Under the pieces are notes generated by a model, which was given only the letters and a program-made list of their open reading frames with translations, was not told the DNA's origin and ran no database searches. A stretch of DNA of 64,000 nt from Salinicola endophyticus (GTDB lineage Bacteria > Pseudomonadota > Gammaproteobacteria > Pseudomonadales > Halomonadaceae): contig NZ_PZJO01000002.1 in the NCBI RefSeq assembly GCF_003206575.1, positions 785,156-849,155 of the forward strand, in the 5' to 3' direction. Of this stretch, positions 47,631 through 56,824 are shown one piece after another; position 1 is the stretch's first letter; each line of letters starts with the position of its first letter. The translations under genes were made by a program, and so were the position numbers.

Positions 47631-48827
47631 TCAGGCCTCGCCCGCGGCGGGACTCGGCTCCTGCCAGCGCGCCAGCGCATAGATCAGCAGCCCCCCCAGC
47701 GCCATGATCGCACCGACGATGCCGGTAGAGGTCCAGCCGTAGCCCGCAGTGATCGCCATGCCACCGAGCCAGGGACCGAGCGCGTTGGCCACGTTGAAGG
47801 CGGCATGATTGGAGGCCGCAGCCAGGGTCTGCGCATCCTTGGCCACGTCCATCAAACGGATCTGCAGCGGCGGCGAAAGCGCCACCATGCCGCCGACCGC
47901 CAAGACCGACAGCCATACTGTCCATACCGAATGGGCCGCCAGCGGGAACAGCAGCAGGATGATCGCGCTGAACCCCAGGATCCAGCCCACCGAGCGGAAC
48001 TGCAGGCGATCGAACAGCCAGCCGCCAGCCATGTTGCCAAGAATCGCCCCCACACCGAACGCGGCCAGAATCACCGGTACCCAGTGCTCGTCCAGGCCGG
48101 TGACCTGGATCAGCGTCGGCGCCAGATAGCTGAACACACAGAACATGCCGGCAAAGCCGATCGCGCCGATACCCAGTGTCAGCCAGACCTGGCGGCGGCG
48201 CAGTGCGGTCAGCTCGCGTAGCGGGCTGTTGCGCACCTCCTCGCGATTGAACGGCAGGTAGATGAAGACCAGCACCACCGTGACTAGGCCGATCGCCCCC
48301 ACCAGACCGAAGGCGTAGCGCCAACTCAGCAGCTGCCCCAGCCAGGTCGCCAGCGGGTTACCGATCAGCATGGCGGTGGTGATACCGAGCATCACCCGGC
48401 TGACCGCCTTGGCGCGCTTGTGCGGCGGCACCATCGACGCCGCCACCAGCGCGGCGACCCCGAAGTAGGCTCCGTGGGGCAGACCCGAGATGAAGCGGAA
48501 CAGCATCAGCGAGGCGTAGCCGGGAGCCAGGGCGCTGGCGAAATTGCCGATGGCGAAGAACGCCATCAGCAGCAGCAGCAGGTGACGCCGATAGAGGTAG
48601 GCACCGAAGACCGCGATCAGTGGCGCGCCCACCACCACACCCAGCGCGTAGGCGCTGATCAGGTGGCCGACCTGGGTCTCGCCGACGCCGAGCGCCTGGG
48701 AGACGTTCGGCATCAGCCCCATGATGGCGAATTCGCCGGTCCCGATCGCAAAACCACCGACGGCCAGCGCCAGCTCGATGAGTATCGCGACGCGGGCGTC
48801 GGGACGGACGTCCGTGGCTGCGTTCAT
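47631..48827 (-). CDS. MFS transporter, AraJ/YdhP-like drug or sugar efflux family
   Basis: A 398-residue 12-helix major facilitator. TM1 has GGFAIGTGEFAIMGLMPNVS, the hallmark of the DHA1 AraJ/YdhP/NepI group. The A-loop is GAYLYRRHLLLLL and TM4-5 carry FRFISGLPHGAYFG and MLGITTAMLIGNPLATWLGQ. These proteins export small sugars, arabinose polymers, purine nucleosides or drugs; substrate unknown. Likely a proton antiporter in the inner membrane. It is monocistronic; the upstream 398-base gap separates it from the candidate small RNA. Confidence 0.9.
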   Translation of the reverse strand: MNAATDVRPDARVAILIELALAVGGFAIGTGEFAIMGLMPNVSQALGVGETQVGHLISAYALGVVVGAPLIAVFGAYLYRRHLLLLLMAFFAIGNFASALAPGYASLMLFRFISGLPHGAYFGVAALVAASMVPPHKRAKAVSRVMLGITTAMLIGNPLATWLGQLLSWRYAFGLVGAIGLVTVVLVFIYLPFNREEVRNSPLRELTALRRRQVWLTLGIGAIGFAGMFCVFSYLAPTLIQVTGLDEHWVPVILAAFGVGAILGNMAGGWLFDRLQFRSVGWILGFSAIILLLFPLAAHSVWTVWLSVLAVGGMVALSPPLQIRLMDVAKDAQTLAAASNHAAFNVANALGPWLGGMAITAGYGWTSTGIVGAIMALGGLLIYALARWQEPSPAAGEA

Positions 48828-49225
48828 AGCGCCCTCTTTATACTTTCGTCTAATGACAGAGATCGCGCCATTATTCCTGCTCCCGGAGACCTTGGGAACC
48901 GCTGATGTACGTCAATTTCCTACAAAAGCGCTGTCTGCGGTAGCGCAGAAAGTCTGGAACACACTCCCTGGGAACTTTTCACGCAACGCGGACTCACAAT
49001 AGACATGAGATTCCTGCGATGGGGTCTCTAGCTTACTGTTAGCGATCGTTGGTCGCCGCGCTCACTGCGCGGCGACTTTTTTTGTGCCCGCAACACCGCC
49101 ATATGCCTACCCCCCCCTGCGAGCCGATAGCGTCGACAGCGCGCCGCTGGGGCTGGCGCCAGCGAACGTGGTAGACTGGCGCTCTGGTCGCAGGTCTTGG
49201 TCATTCCGCCGCCGGGAGCGTCCTC
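48828..49225. other. intergenic region with an orphan terminator
   Basis: 398 bases between the MFS start and the GTG of the next gene. It holds the MFS promoter on the minus strand (not clearly visible) and a strong plus-strand terminator with no upstream gene. An imperfect inverted repeat, TGTACG-N7-CCTACA, is at 48906-48924. Confidence 0.5.
49007..49083 (+). ncRNA. candidate small RNA ending in a strong terminator
   Basis: A possible 77-nt transcript. Its 5' end folds as GAGATTCC-TGCGAT-GGGGTCTC (49007-49028, eight pairs with two G-U). About 23 unpaired bases follow. Its 3' end is a 10-bp terminator stem GTCGCCGCGC / GCGCGGCGAC (49052-49076) with an eight-T tail. CACAAT (48995-49000) could be a weak -10, but there is no good -35. 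The alternative is a leader attenuator for the gene at 49226. Confidence 0.45.
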
Positions 49226-49597
49226 GTGCAACTCTTCTTTATCGTCTTCGCCGTCTGTCTGCTGGTGAGCCTGGGTACCGTGGCTGCGCTGATGCTCTCG
49301 CGCACGCCGCGCTATCGTACCGACGCCGAGGATCTGATCGCGCTGTTCGACGCCGTGCTCGACAACCGTGCCAATCAGGCGCGCTGGGACAGCGTCATCG
49401 GCTACCCCATCCGCCATGACGCCTATCTGGAGAGCCTGCGCCGCCGCTGCCAGCACCTGATGGAAGCCCACGGACGTCCGTGGCAGGTGGCTCAGGGCGG
49501 TTCGCTATTCTCGCGTCAGGGACGTGAAGAGCTGATCTCGCTGCGCGCCCATCTCGCCGCCCATCAGGCCCTGAACCAGGGCGAGTACTCGGCGTGA
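49226..49597 (+). CDS. conserved-looking hypothetical protein with N-terminal membrane anchor
   Basis: A 123-residue protein. One N-terminal hydrophobic helix (residues 2-22, FFIVFAVCLLVSLGTVAALML) precedes a soluble, Arg-rich C-domain of about 95 residues (YRTDAEDLIALFDAVLDN onwards). It is probably anchored in the inner membrane. The GTG start has GGGAG seven bases upstream. It overlaps the AraC regulator gene (GTGA). Function unknown. Confidence 0.7.
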   Translation: MQLFFIVFAVCLLVSLGTVAALMLSRTPRYRTDAEDLIALFDAVLDNRANQARWDSVIGYPIRHDAYLESLRRRCQHLMEAHGRPWQVAQGGSLFSRQGREELISLRAHLAAHQALNQGEYSA

Positions 49598-50376
49598 ACC
49601 GACACAGCCGCATGACCGACATCATCCGCCTGAAGCCGCTGGACAACGCCATCCAGCATCACCACCACGACTACCATCAGATCGTGATCGGGCTCTCCGG
49701 CTACGCCGAGTTCGAGGTCGGCGGTCACGGTGGTGTGGTGGCCCCGCTATCGGGCTGCCTGGTACCGGCCAACGTCGAGCACTACTACGAGGGCATCGGC
49801 GATAACCGTCAGTTGATCATCGATCTGCCCGACGACGCCGCCTCGCTCACCGGCAGCCAGCGTGAGCTGCGCCGGCTGTTCGACCGCCCCGGCTACTTCA
49901 GCCTCGACGAATCGCTGCAGCACTTCATCCAGTTCCTGCTCCACGAGATGGCGAGCCCGCAGCACGCCCCGGGCGATCTACTGATCACCACCCTGCTGAG
50001 TTCCCTCGATGCGCGTCGCGACCCGGCCGAGACAGTCTCTTCGCGCCCGGCGCGCACGCTCGACGTCGCGCGGCTGGAGCGTTTCGTTCACGCCCATCTC
50101 GACCGCCGCATCAGCGTCGCCGACCTGGCCCGGGTCGCCTGCCTCAGCGAGGCCCACTTCAGCGAGCGCTTCCGCCAGCAGACCGGCCTCTCGCCCTATC
50201 AGTTCGTCATGCGCCAACGCCTGGAAGCAGCGCGACACCTGATCACCAGTTCGGATACGCCACTGTCGGAGATCGCCGAGCGTACCGGCTTTGCCAGTCA
50301 GAGCGGTCTGAGCCACGCCTTCCGCCGCCACTTCGGCTACCCGCCGGTCACGCTGCGACGTCAGACTTTGGTCTAA
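49594..50376 (+). CDS. AraC/XylS family regulator, PruR-like
   Basis: A 260-residue regulator. The N-terminal cupin starts with a His-rich HHHHDYHQIVIGLSGYAEFEV. The C-terminal double HTH (about residues 160-255) has ISVADLARVACLSEAHFSERFRQQTG and PLSEIAERTGFASQSGLSHAFRRHFGYPP. It sits 200 bases upstream of putA. In P. aeruginosa the AraC-type PruR activates putAP, so the same role is inferred from context. GTG 49594 is coupled to the upstream stop; ATG 49612 is an alternative. Confidence 0.83.
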   Translation: MNRHSRMTDIIRLKPLDNAIQHHHHDYHQIVIGLSGYAEFEVGGHGGVVAPLSGCLVPANVEHYYEGIGDNRQLIIDLPDDAASLTGSQRELRRLFDRPGYFSLDESLQHFIQFLLHEMASPQHAPGDLLITTLLSSLDARRDPAETVSSRPARTLDVARLERFVHAHLDRRISVADLARVACLSEAHFSERFRQQTGLSPYQFVMRQRLEAARHLITSSDTPLSEIAERTGFASQSGLSHAFRRHFGYPPVTLRRQTLV

Positions 50377-50576
50377 CAGCGACGACATCGGCGCGGCCGA
50401 CAGTCTTCACCAGGGTTCGCCACCCCGGATTTTTGACAAATCTCTCCGTGGAATTGGCAAGTCGCCGTGCTCTGTTTCACGCTAGAGTCATCCACCATCC
50501 TTCCCTCCGAGCCGGAGACGGGCGCCTGGTGACAGACGATCGCACGTCCCGCCGATGTCCATTCAGGGGTTGAACA

Positions 50577-53500
50577 ATGTTAAAAGCCGATCAGATGCTG
50601 AAGCCCGAAACGTGGCAGACCTCGCTCGACGAGCTGTTCGCGCGGATCAGCGAACACTATATCGTCGACGAGGATAGCTACGTCGCGGAGCTGGTCACGC
50701 TGCTGGGCGCCGACGAGGCCGAGTGCAAGCGTACCGGCGACAAGACCGCCGAGCTGGTCCACGACGTGCGCGAGATGGACACGGCGGTCGACTCGATCGA
50801 CGAACTGCTGCAGCAGTACAGCCTCGACACCCAGGAGGGCGTACTGCTGATGTGTCTGGCCGAGGCCCTGCTGCGCGTGCCCGACAAGGCCACTGCCGAT
50901 GCCTTGATCGAGGACAAGCTGGGGGTGGCGGACTGGAAGCGCTACGTCGGCCAGAGCGAGTCATGGTTCGTCAACGCCTCCACCTGGGGGCTATTGATGA
51001 CCGGCAACGTGATCCAGCTCGACAAGCCCCGCGACGGCAAGCCGGCCAACTTCATCAATCGCATGGTCAACCGCATGGGCGAGCCGGTGATCCGCAGCGC
51101 CATGTATCAGGCGATGAAGATCATGGGCCAGCAGTTCGTGCTGGGGCGCACCATCGATGAAGCCCTGAAGCGCTCCAAACCGCTGTTCAACAAGGGCTAC
51201 ACCTACTCCTACGATATGCTCGGCGAGGCCGCGCGCACGCGTGACGACGCCCGGCGCTACTTCGACGACTACGCCGCGGCGATCCGCCAGGTCGGCGAGA
51301 CCAGCCGCCGCCTGGACGCCAAGACGCCGGCGCCCTCGGTCTCGATCAAGCTCTCGGCACTGCATCCGCGCTATGAGTTCGGTCGCCGCACCCAGGTGCT
51401 CGAGGAGTTGGTCGGTACGGTCAAGCAACTGGTCGAGATGGCCCGCGAGCGGCAGGTGGCACTGACCATCGATGCCGAAGAGGTCGACCGTCTGGAGCTC
51501 TCGCTCGAGGTCTTCCGCGCAGTCTTCGAAAGCGACGCGTGTCGCGGCTGGGGCCATTTCGGCCTGGTCGTGCAGGCCTACTCCAAGCGCTGCCTCACGG
51601 TGCTCCACTACGTCAATCAGCTGGCCGACCAGCAGGGTGACGAAATCCCGCTGCGACTGGTCAAGGGCGCCTACTGGGATACCGAGATCAAGGAGTCCCA
51701 GAAGCTCGGCGTGGCCGGCTATCCGGTCTACACGCGCAAGGCGTGCACCGACGTGGCCTACCTCGCCTGCGCCAAGTTCCTGCTCTCCGAGAGTACCCGC
51801 GGGCGGATCTTCCCGCAGTTCGCGACCCATAACGCCCATACCATCACGCACATCCTGGAGCTGGCCAACGACGTCGAGCGTGCGTTCGAGTTCCAGCGCC
51901 TCCATGGCATGGGCGAGGCACTCTACGAGGCGGCGCTCAAGCGTGCGCCCCAGGGTACCTATTGCCGTATCTACGCCCCGGTCGGCGCGCACAAGGACCT
52001 GCTCCCCTATCTGGTCCGCCGACTGCTGGAGAACGGCGCCAACTCCTCGTTCGTGCACCAGCTGGTCGACCCGCGCGTGCCGGTGGAGTCGCTCTGCGTC
52101 CATCCGGTCGCCACCCTGGCGCACTATGACACCTACGCCAATCCGCGCATCGCGCTGCCCCAAGACATCTATGGCCCGGCCCGCAAGAACTCCAAAGGCG
52201 TCAACTTGAACATCAACAGTGAATACCAGCCGCTGATCGCGCGTATGAACGATTTCATGGATCGCGACTACCACGCCAAACCGCTGCTCGGGGTCGAGGT
52301 CAACGATGACGACGCCCAGCGCCAGCGCGTCACCAGCCCCTATGACCGCCGCCAGGTGGTGGGCAGCGTGCAGTGGGCGACCCGTGCCCAGGCCGAGCAG
52401 GCAGTGGAGATCGCCTGGCAGGCCTTCCCGCGCTGGAGCGAGACCCCGGTCGAGGAGCGTGCGGCGATCCTCGAGCGTCACGCCGACCTGATGGAGACGC
52501 ATCTGGCGGAGCTGATGACACTGTGCTCACGGGAAGGCGGCAAACTGCTCACCGACGGCGTCGACGAGATTCGCGAAGCGGTCGACTTCTGCCGCTACTA
52601 CGCCGCCCGCGCCCGCGAGCTGTTCGCCGAACCCACCAGCCTGCCGGGGCCGACCGGCGAGTCCAACGAGCTGATGCTCGGCGGCAAGGGCGTGTTCGCG
52701 GCGATCAGCCCGTGGAACTTCCCGGTGGCGATCTTCACCGGTCAGCTGGTGGCGGCTGCGGTCGCCGGCAACACCGTGGTGGCCAAGCCGGCGGAGCAGA
52801 CCTCGCTGGTCGCCAACCGCGTGATCGAGCTGCTGTTCGAAGCCGGCATGCCGCGCGACGTGGTCCAGTTGCTGCCGGGGGACGGCCCCACCGTGGGCAG
52901 CGTGCTGAGCAGCGATCCGCGGATTACTGGCGTGGTCTTCACCGGCTCCACCGCCACCGCGCAGATCATCAACCGTGCTCTGGCGGCGCGCGAGAATGCG
53001 CCCCTGCCCACGCTGATCGCCGAGACCGGCGGCATGAACGCGATGATCGTCGACTCCACCGCGCTCCCCGAGCAGGTGGTGGCGGACGTCGTCCACTCCG
53101 CCTTCCAGAGCGCCGGTCAGCGCTGCTCGGCGCTGCGCGTGCTCTATCTGCAGGATGACATCGCCGATCGCGTGATCGAGATCCTGCGCGGGGCGATGGC
53201 GGAGCTACGTATCGGCGACCCGCGCGACCTGGGCACCGATGTCGGCCCGGTGATCGACGAAGAGGCCCGCGAGGGGCTGCTCGCCCACGTCGAGAAGATG
53301 AAAGCCGAGGGTCGACTGCTGGCCGAGGCCCAGCTCGATCCGGCACACACCGACAACGGCACCTTCGTCGCGCCGATGGCGTTTCGGATCGACGGTATCG
53401 CTTCGATGGAGAGCGAGCAGTTCGGCCCGCTCCTGCACATCGCCCGCTACCGCGCCGACAAGCTCGATGAGGTCATCGACGCCATCAACGCCAAGGGCTT

Positions 53501-53768
53501 CGGTCTCACCTTCGGCGTCCACAGCCGCAACGAGAGCTTCACCGACTACGTCGCCAGCCGCATTCGCGTCGGTAACGTCTACGTCAACCGCGACATCATC
53601 GGCGCGGTGGTCGGCGTGCAGCCGTTCGGCGGCCAGGGCTTCTCCGGCACCGGCCCCAAAGCCGGCGGCCCGCACTACCTGCTGCGTTTCGCCACCGAAA
53701 AGACACGCACCATCAATACCGCGGCCCTGGGCGGCAACGCCTCGCTGCTGGCCATGGGCGACGACTGA
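50577..53768 (+). CDS. putA: bifunctional proline dehydrogenase / L-glutamate-gamma-semialdehyde dehydrogenase
   Basis: A 1063-residue enzyme oxidising proline to glutamate with FAD and NAD. An N-terminal arm precedes the FAD-dependent PRODH barrel (about 150-500; SIKLSALHPRYEFGR, RLVKGAYWDTEIK). The ALDH domain (about 550-1040) has SPWNFPVAIFTGQL and Cys850 in SAGQRCSALR. The ribbon-helix-helix DNA-binding domain of E. coli PutA (1320 residues) is absent, as in P. aeruginosa PutA. Regulation must therefore come from another protein, most simply the adjacent AraC regulator. Confidence 0.97.
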   Translation: MLKADQMLKPETWQTSLDELFARISEHYIVDEDSYVAELVTLLGADEAECKRTGDKTAELVHDVREMDTAVDSIDELLQQYSLDTQEGVLLMCLAEALLRVPDKATADALIEDKLGVADWKRYVGQSESWFVNASTWGLLMTGNVIQLDKPRDGKPANFINRMVNRMGEPVIRSAMYQAMKIMGQQFVLGRTIDEALKRSKPLFNKGYTYSYDMLGEAARTRDDARRYFDDYAAAIRQVGETSRRLDAKTPAPSVSIKLSALHPRYEFGRRTQVLEELVGTVKQLVEMARERQVALTIDAEEVDRLELSLEVFRAVFESDACRGWGHFGLVVQAYSKRCLTVLHYVNQLADQQGDEIPLRLVKGAYWDTEIKESQKLGVAGYPVYTRKACTDVAYLACAKFLLSESTRGRIFPQFATHNAHTITHILELANDVERAFEFQRLHGMGEALYEAALKRAPQGTYCRIYAPVGAHKDLLPYLVRRLLENGANSSFVHQLVDPRVPVESLCVHPVATLAHYDTYANPRIALPQDIYGPARKNSKGVNLNINSEYQPLIARMNDFMDRDYHAKPLLGVEVNDDDAQRQRVTSPYDRRQVVGSVQWATRAQAEQAVEIAWQAFPRWSETPVEERAAILERHADLMETHLAELMTLCSREGGKLLTDGVDEIREAVDFCRYYAARARELFAEPTSLPGPTGESNELMLGGKGVFAAISPWNFPVAIFTGQLVAAAVAGNTVVAKPAEQTSLVANRVIELLFEAGMPRDVVQLLPGDGPTVGSVLSSDPRITGVVFTGSTATAQIINRALAARENAPLPTLIAETGGMNAMIVDSTALPEQVVADVVHSAFQSAGQRCSALRVLYLQDDIADRVIEILRGAMAELRIGDPRDLGTDVGPVIDEEAREGLLAHVEKMKAEGRLLAEAQLDPAHTDNGTFVAPMAFRIDGIASMESEQFGPLLHIARYRADKLDEVIDAINAKGFGLTFGVHSRNESFTDYVASRIRVGNVYVNRDIIGAVVGVQPFGGQGFSGTGPKAGGPHYLLRFATEKTRTINTAALGGNASLLAMGDD

Positions 53769-53808
53769 ACTCGGCGCCCCGGGTGACCACCCGAGAAGGA
53801 GATCGCTC

Positions 53809-53931
53809 ATGATCGACCGCACTCGACAACAACAGCAACCGATATACTCCCCCCGCGACGGGCGCGGGCGGGAGACATGCTCACCCGAGGTCATCGCTGC
53901 GTGCATGCTGACGCAGCGACGGCCCGAGTGA
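53809..53931 (+). CDS. candidate 40-residue ORF between putA and putP
   Basis: ATG 53809 has a near-perfect AAGGAG seven bases upstream. It begins 40 bases after the putA stop. The peptide is polar and contains RQQQQP and two Cys; no helix or family is recognisable. It could be a small protein or a leader peptide for putP. Coding is suggested only by the RBS and position. Confidence 0.35.
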   Translation: MIDRTRQQQQPIYSPRDGRGRETCSPEVIAACMLTQRRPE

Positions 53932-53944
53932 CGATCGCTGACGA

Positions 53945-53963
53945 GCCGGAGCCCTGCTCCGGC
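53945..53963. repeat. hairpin between putA and putP
   Basis: GCCGGAGC-CCT-GCTCCGGC, an 8-bp perfect stem without a T tail. It lies 48 bases before the putP ATG and may be a processing or attenuation element. Confidence 0.4.
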
Positions 53964-54010
53964 CCGCAACGCCCCTCCCAACTAATAACTAAGTAACAGG
54001 AGACGCTTCT

Positions 54011-55501
54011 ATGGCTATCGGTGTCTGGATCAGCCTGTGTGCCTACTTCGTGCTCATGATCGCCATTGGCCTCTACGCCATGCGCACGTCCACCGCCACT
54101 TCCGAAGACTACATGCTCGGGGGGCGTACTCTGAGTCCGCAGGTCGCCGCCCTCTCGGCCGGCGCCTCCGACATGAGCGGCTGGCTGCTGCTGGGCCTGC
54201 CCGGGGCGATGTTCGTCTCCGGCCTCGCCTCGGCATGGATCGGTATCGGCCTGTTCGTCGGGGCCTTCTTCAACTGGTTGCTGGTGGCACCCAGGCTGCG
54301 CGAGCAGACCGTGCACTACGGCAACGCCATCACCATTCCGGCGTTTTTGGCCAACCGCTTCCCGACCCGCGCGCTGTCGCTGCGTACGGTCTCGGCCATC
54401 GTCATCGTGGTGTTCTTCTCGGTCTACACCGCCTCGGGCCTGGTGGCCGGCGGCAAGCTGTTCGAGAGCGCCTTCTCCGGCGTCATCGACATCGGCGGGC
54501 TGAGCGACTACGCCACCGGGGTGATCCTCACCCTCGGGGTGGTGCTGGTCTATACCGTGGTCGGTGGTTTCCTGGCGGTGAGCATGACCGACTTCGTGCA
54601 GGGCTGCATCATGATGCTGGCGTTGGTGATCATGCCCGCCGTGGTGCTCTACGGCGACGGCGGCGGTGGTTTCAGCCAGGCCCAGCAGACGCTCAACCAG
54701 GTCGATCCCTCGCTGCTCTCCTGGACCGACGGGCTGACCATCGTCGGCTGGCTCTCTGCGGTCACCTGGGGCCTGGGCTACTTCGGCCAGCCCCACATCA
54801 TCGTGCGCTTCATGGCGATCCGCTCGGTCAAGGATGTACCCACGGCACGTAACATCGGCATGAGCTGGATGCTCATCTCGCTGATCGGTGCGATCTCGGT
54901 GGGCATCTTCGGCCGCGCCTATGCGATCCGCAACGGCCTCGACGTGCAGGACCCGGAGACGATCTTCATCATCCTCTCCAACCTGCTGTTCCATCCGTTG
55001 ATCACCGGCTTCCTCTATGCGGCGCTGCTGGCGGCCATCATGAGCACCATCTCCAGTCAGCTGCTGGTGGCCTCTTCGTCGCTCACCGAGGACTTCTATC
55101 GCCTGTTCCTGCGCAAGGAAGCGAGCGAGAAGGAGACCGTTGCCATCGGCCGGCTGAGCGTGGTCGCGGTGGGCGTGGTGGCAGCGATCATCGCCTCCAA
55201 CCCCGACTCCCAGGTACTGGGTCTGGTCAGCAACGCCTGGGCCGGGTTCGGCGCCGCCTTCGGCCCGCTGATCCTGCTGTCGCTGATGTGGTCGCGGACC
55301 AACGGCGCCGGCGCCATCGCCGGCATGGTGGTAGGCGCGCTGACGGTGATCGTGTGGATCGCGCTGGGCTTCAGCAGCTCGTTCCTGGGTGGCCCCGGCG
55401 TCTACGAGATCATCCCCGGCTTCATCGCCTCCTTCCTCGCCATCGTGCTGGTGAGCCGCATGACCAGCGACGCCGGCGAGTATCGCCAGATCACGCGCTG
55501 A
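54011..55501 (+). CDS. putP: sodium/proline symporter
   Basis: A 496-residue SSS-family transporter with about 13 helices, length as E. coli PutP (502). YMLGGRTLSPQVAALSAGASDMSGWLLLG (seen in part) carries the Na+-site Asp and Ser of TM2. GYFGQPHIIVRFMAIRS and ISSQLLVASSSLTEDFY are PutP signatures. It provides proline for PutA and possibly as an osmolyte. AACAGGAG lies upstream of the ATG. An intrinsic terminator follows. Confidence 0.97.
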   Translation: MAIGVWISLCAYFVLMIAIGLYAMRTSTATSEDYMLGGRTLSPQVAALSAGASDMSGWLLLGLPGAMFVSGLASAWIGIGLFVGAFFNWLLVAPRLREQTVHYGNAITIPAFLANRFPTRALSLRTVSAIVIVVFFSVYTASGLVAGGKLFESAFSGVIDIGGLSDYATGVILTLGVVLVYTVVGGFLAVSMTDFVQGCIMMLALVIMPAVVLYGDGGGGFSQAQQTLNQVDPSLLSWTDGLTIVGWLSAVTWGLGYFGQPHIIVRFMAIRSVKDVPTARNIGMSWMLISLIGAISVGIFGRAYAIRNGLDVQDPETIFIILSNLLFHPLITGFLYAALLAAIMSTISSQLLVASSSLTEDFYRLFLRKEASEKETVAIGRLSVVAVGVVAAIIASNPDSQVLGLVSNAWAGFGAAFGPLILLSLMWSRTNGAGAIAGMVVGALTVIVWIALGFSSSFLGGPGVYEIIPGFIASFLAIVLVSRMTSDAGEYRQITR

Positions 55502-55816
55502 GCGTGCTCGACCGTCAAGATCAAGGGCCCCTGCGGGGGCCCTTTTTCATGCCCGCACCTGCCCCCTGGCCTCGACAGGAAGCGCTCGGTGGCGAAGCCA
55601 TCCGGCACTGGCATGCCTGGCCTGCAGCGACTAAGTTTAACTCGCGGCTGCAGGCACCGAGGCGTGCGGGCAGCACCGTTCCAATTCGCTAGAAAACACT
55701 GTTTCAAAATTTTACTGGACTTAAAGAACAGCGTTTCCTATCATCCTCATCGTTGTCTCATTGAATGTGAAGGCCGGTAATACGGCTGCATGATGTAAAG
55801 AAAGGAGTCCTTGATC
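55502..55816. other. putP-ompW intergenic region
   Basis: 315 bases: the putP terminator, then an AT-richer segment from about 55690 that must carry the ompW promoter. I do not see a convincing -35/-10 pair or an FNR box. Confidence 0.5.
55523..55547 (+). terminator. intrinsic terminator of putP
   Basis: AAGGGCCCC, four-base loop, GGGGCCCTT, T run to 55547; 21 bases after the stop codon. Confidence 0.92.
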
Positions 55817-56368
55817 ATGACCAAGACCAAACTGTTCTCTGCCATGGTTGTTGCCGGCGCTTGCGCATTCGGAACCCAGGCTGCATTCGCCTACGGCGCC
55901 GGTGATTTCTTCGCCCGTGCCGGCGTTGCCAAGACCGACGTCGACACCGGCTATGCCGATCGCGACACCGGCGCCTACCTGGGTCTCGGCTACATGTTCC
56001 AAGACAAGCTGGGCGTAGAGCTGAGCTCGATGACTGAAACCAAGGTCCACGCTGAAGGCGGCACCTTCAAGCAGGTTCCGGTCAACCTGATGGCTCAGTA
56101 CTACCCGCTGGGCGGCATGGATTCCCGCGTGCAGCCGTACGCCGGCGTCGGCGTCAACTACACCACGTTCTCCAGCGAGAGCGGCGTGGGTAGCGTCGAT
56201 GACTCCTGGGGTGCCACGGGTCAACTGGGTGTCGACCTCAACGTGACTCAGAACTTCGGCTTCAACGCCTTCGCACAGTACACCGACGTCAACGCCGACA
56301 TCAGCGGCGGCCGCGACATCGACCTCGACCCGGTCACCGTGGGTGCCGGCGCGATGCTGCGCTTCTAA
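55817..56368 (+). CDS. ompW: OmpW family outer-membrane protein
   Basis: A 183-residue eight-stranded beta-barrel. A signal peptide (FSAMVVAGACAFGTQAAFA, cleaved before YGAGDFFARAG) is followed by alternating strands. OmpW blocks are KLGVELSSMTETKVHAEG, VQPYAGVGVNYTTF, DSWGATGQLGVDLNV, and the C-terminal Phe in VGAGAMLRF needed for Bam recognition. OmpW forms small hydrophobic channels and responds to osmotic and oxidative stress in other bacteria. AAAGGAG lies nine bases before ATG 55817; TTG 55811 is too close to it. Confidence 0.93.
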   Translation: MTKTKLFSAMVVAGACAFGTQAAFAYGAGDFFARAGVAKTDVDTGYADRDTGAYLGLGYMFQDKLGVELSSMTETKVHAEGGTFKQVPVNLMAQYYPLGGMDSRVQPYAGVGVNYTTFSSESGVGSVDDSWGATGQLGVDLNVTQNFGFNAFAQYTDVNADISGGRDIDLDPVTVGAGAMLRF

Positions 56369-56382
56369 GCGTCACCAGAACG

Positions 56383-56412
56383 AAAAAAACCGGGCCCCTG
56401 GCCCGGTTTTTT
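56383..56412. terminator. bidirectional terminator between ompW and yqcC
   Basis: Seven A, CCGGGCC, CCT loop, GGCCCGG, six T. It can end ompW (plus) and the convergent yqcC transcript (minus). Confidence 0.9.
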
Positions 56413-56497
56413 ATGCCCACTCGTTTTTCATACACGCTTGTGGTCATACCCACTGGGCGGGCCCTGCTCACAGGCAGCGCGGCGATGCCTGCCGCCC

Positions 56498-56824
56498 TCA
56501 CCCCTCGGTGACGAGCCGATCCACCGTCGCCAGCGCGTCCACCACCGCCGTCTTGTGCGGCCCCGAAACATCCTTCAGCCACACCTCCAGTGCCGGGGCT
56601 ACCTCGCACTTGGCGGGCAGCGGCGCGCGCGCATCGACCAGCGCCTGGAGTCGCGCCACGAATACATAGCGCAGCCACTGGGGCAGCGTCATGCTATCGA
56701 CGCAAAATGGCTGCTGGCTGTCGAAGGCCTCCGCCGGCGGTGCTGACACCTCCCACAGCTCGGCCTCATCCAGCGCCGTTTCCAGCTGGCGCAACGCCTG
56801 CGCCAGCGCATCATGTGAAGTCAT
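56498..56824 (-). CDS. yqcC: YqcC family protein
   Basis: A 108-residue soluble helical protein (E. coli YqcC 109). Typical blocks are LETALDEAELWEVSAPPAEA, FCVDSMTLPQWLRYVFVARL and LPAKCEVAPALEVWL. In E. coli the gene lies next to truC. Function unknown. Monocistronic here and convergent with ompW. Confidence 0.9.
   Translation of the reverse strand: MTSHDALAQALRQLETALDEAELWEVSAPPAEAFDSQQPFCVDSMTLPQWLRYVFVARLQALVDARAPLPAKCEVAPALEVWLKDVSGPHKTAVVDALATVDRLVTEG

Noticed and set aside
48880-49000. CsrB/RsmY-like RNA because of several GGA motifs
   Set aside because: The GGA motifs are not in hairpin loops, and most lie upstream of the most plausible transcript start.
50453-50470. Sigma54-like TGGCA...GTGCT upstream of putA
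   Set aside because: The GG and GC doublets are 11 bases apart rather than the required 10, and other positions fit poorly.
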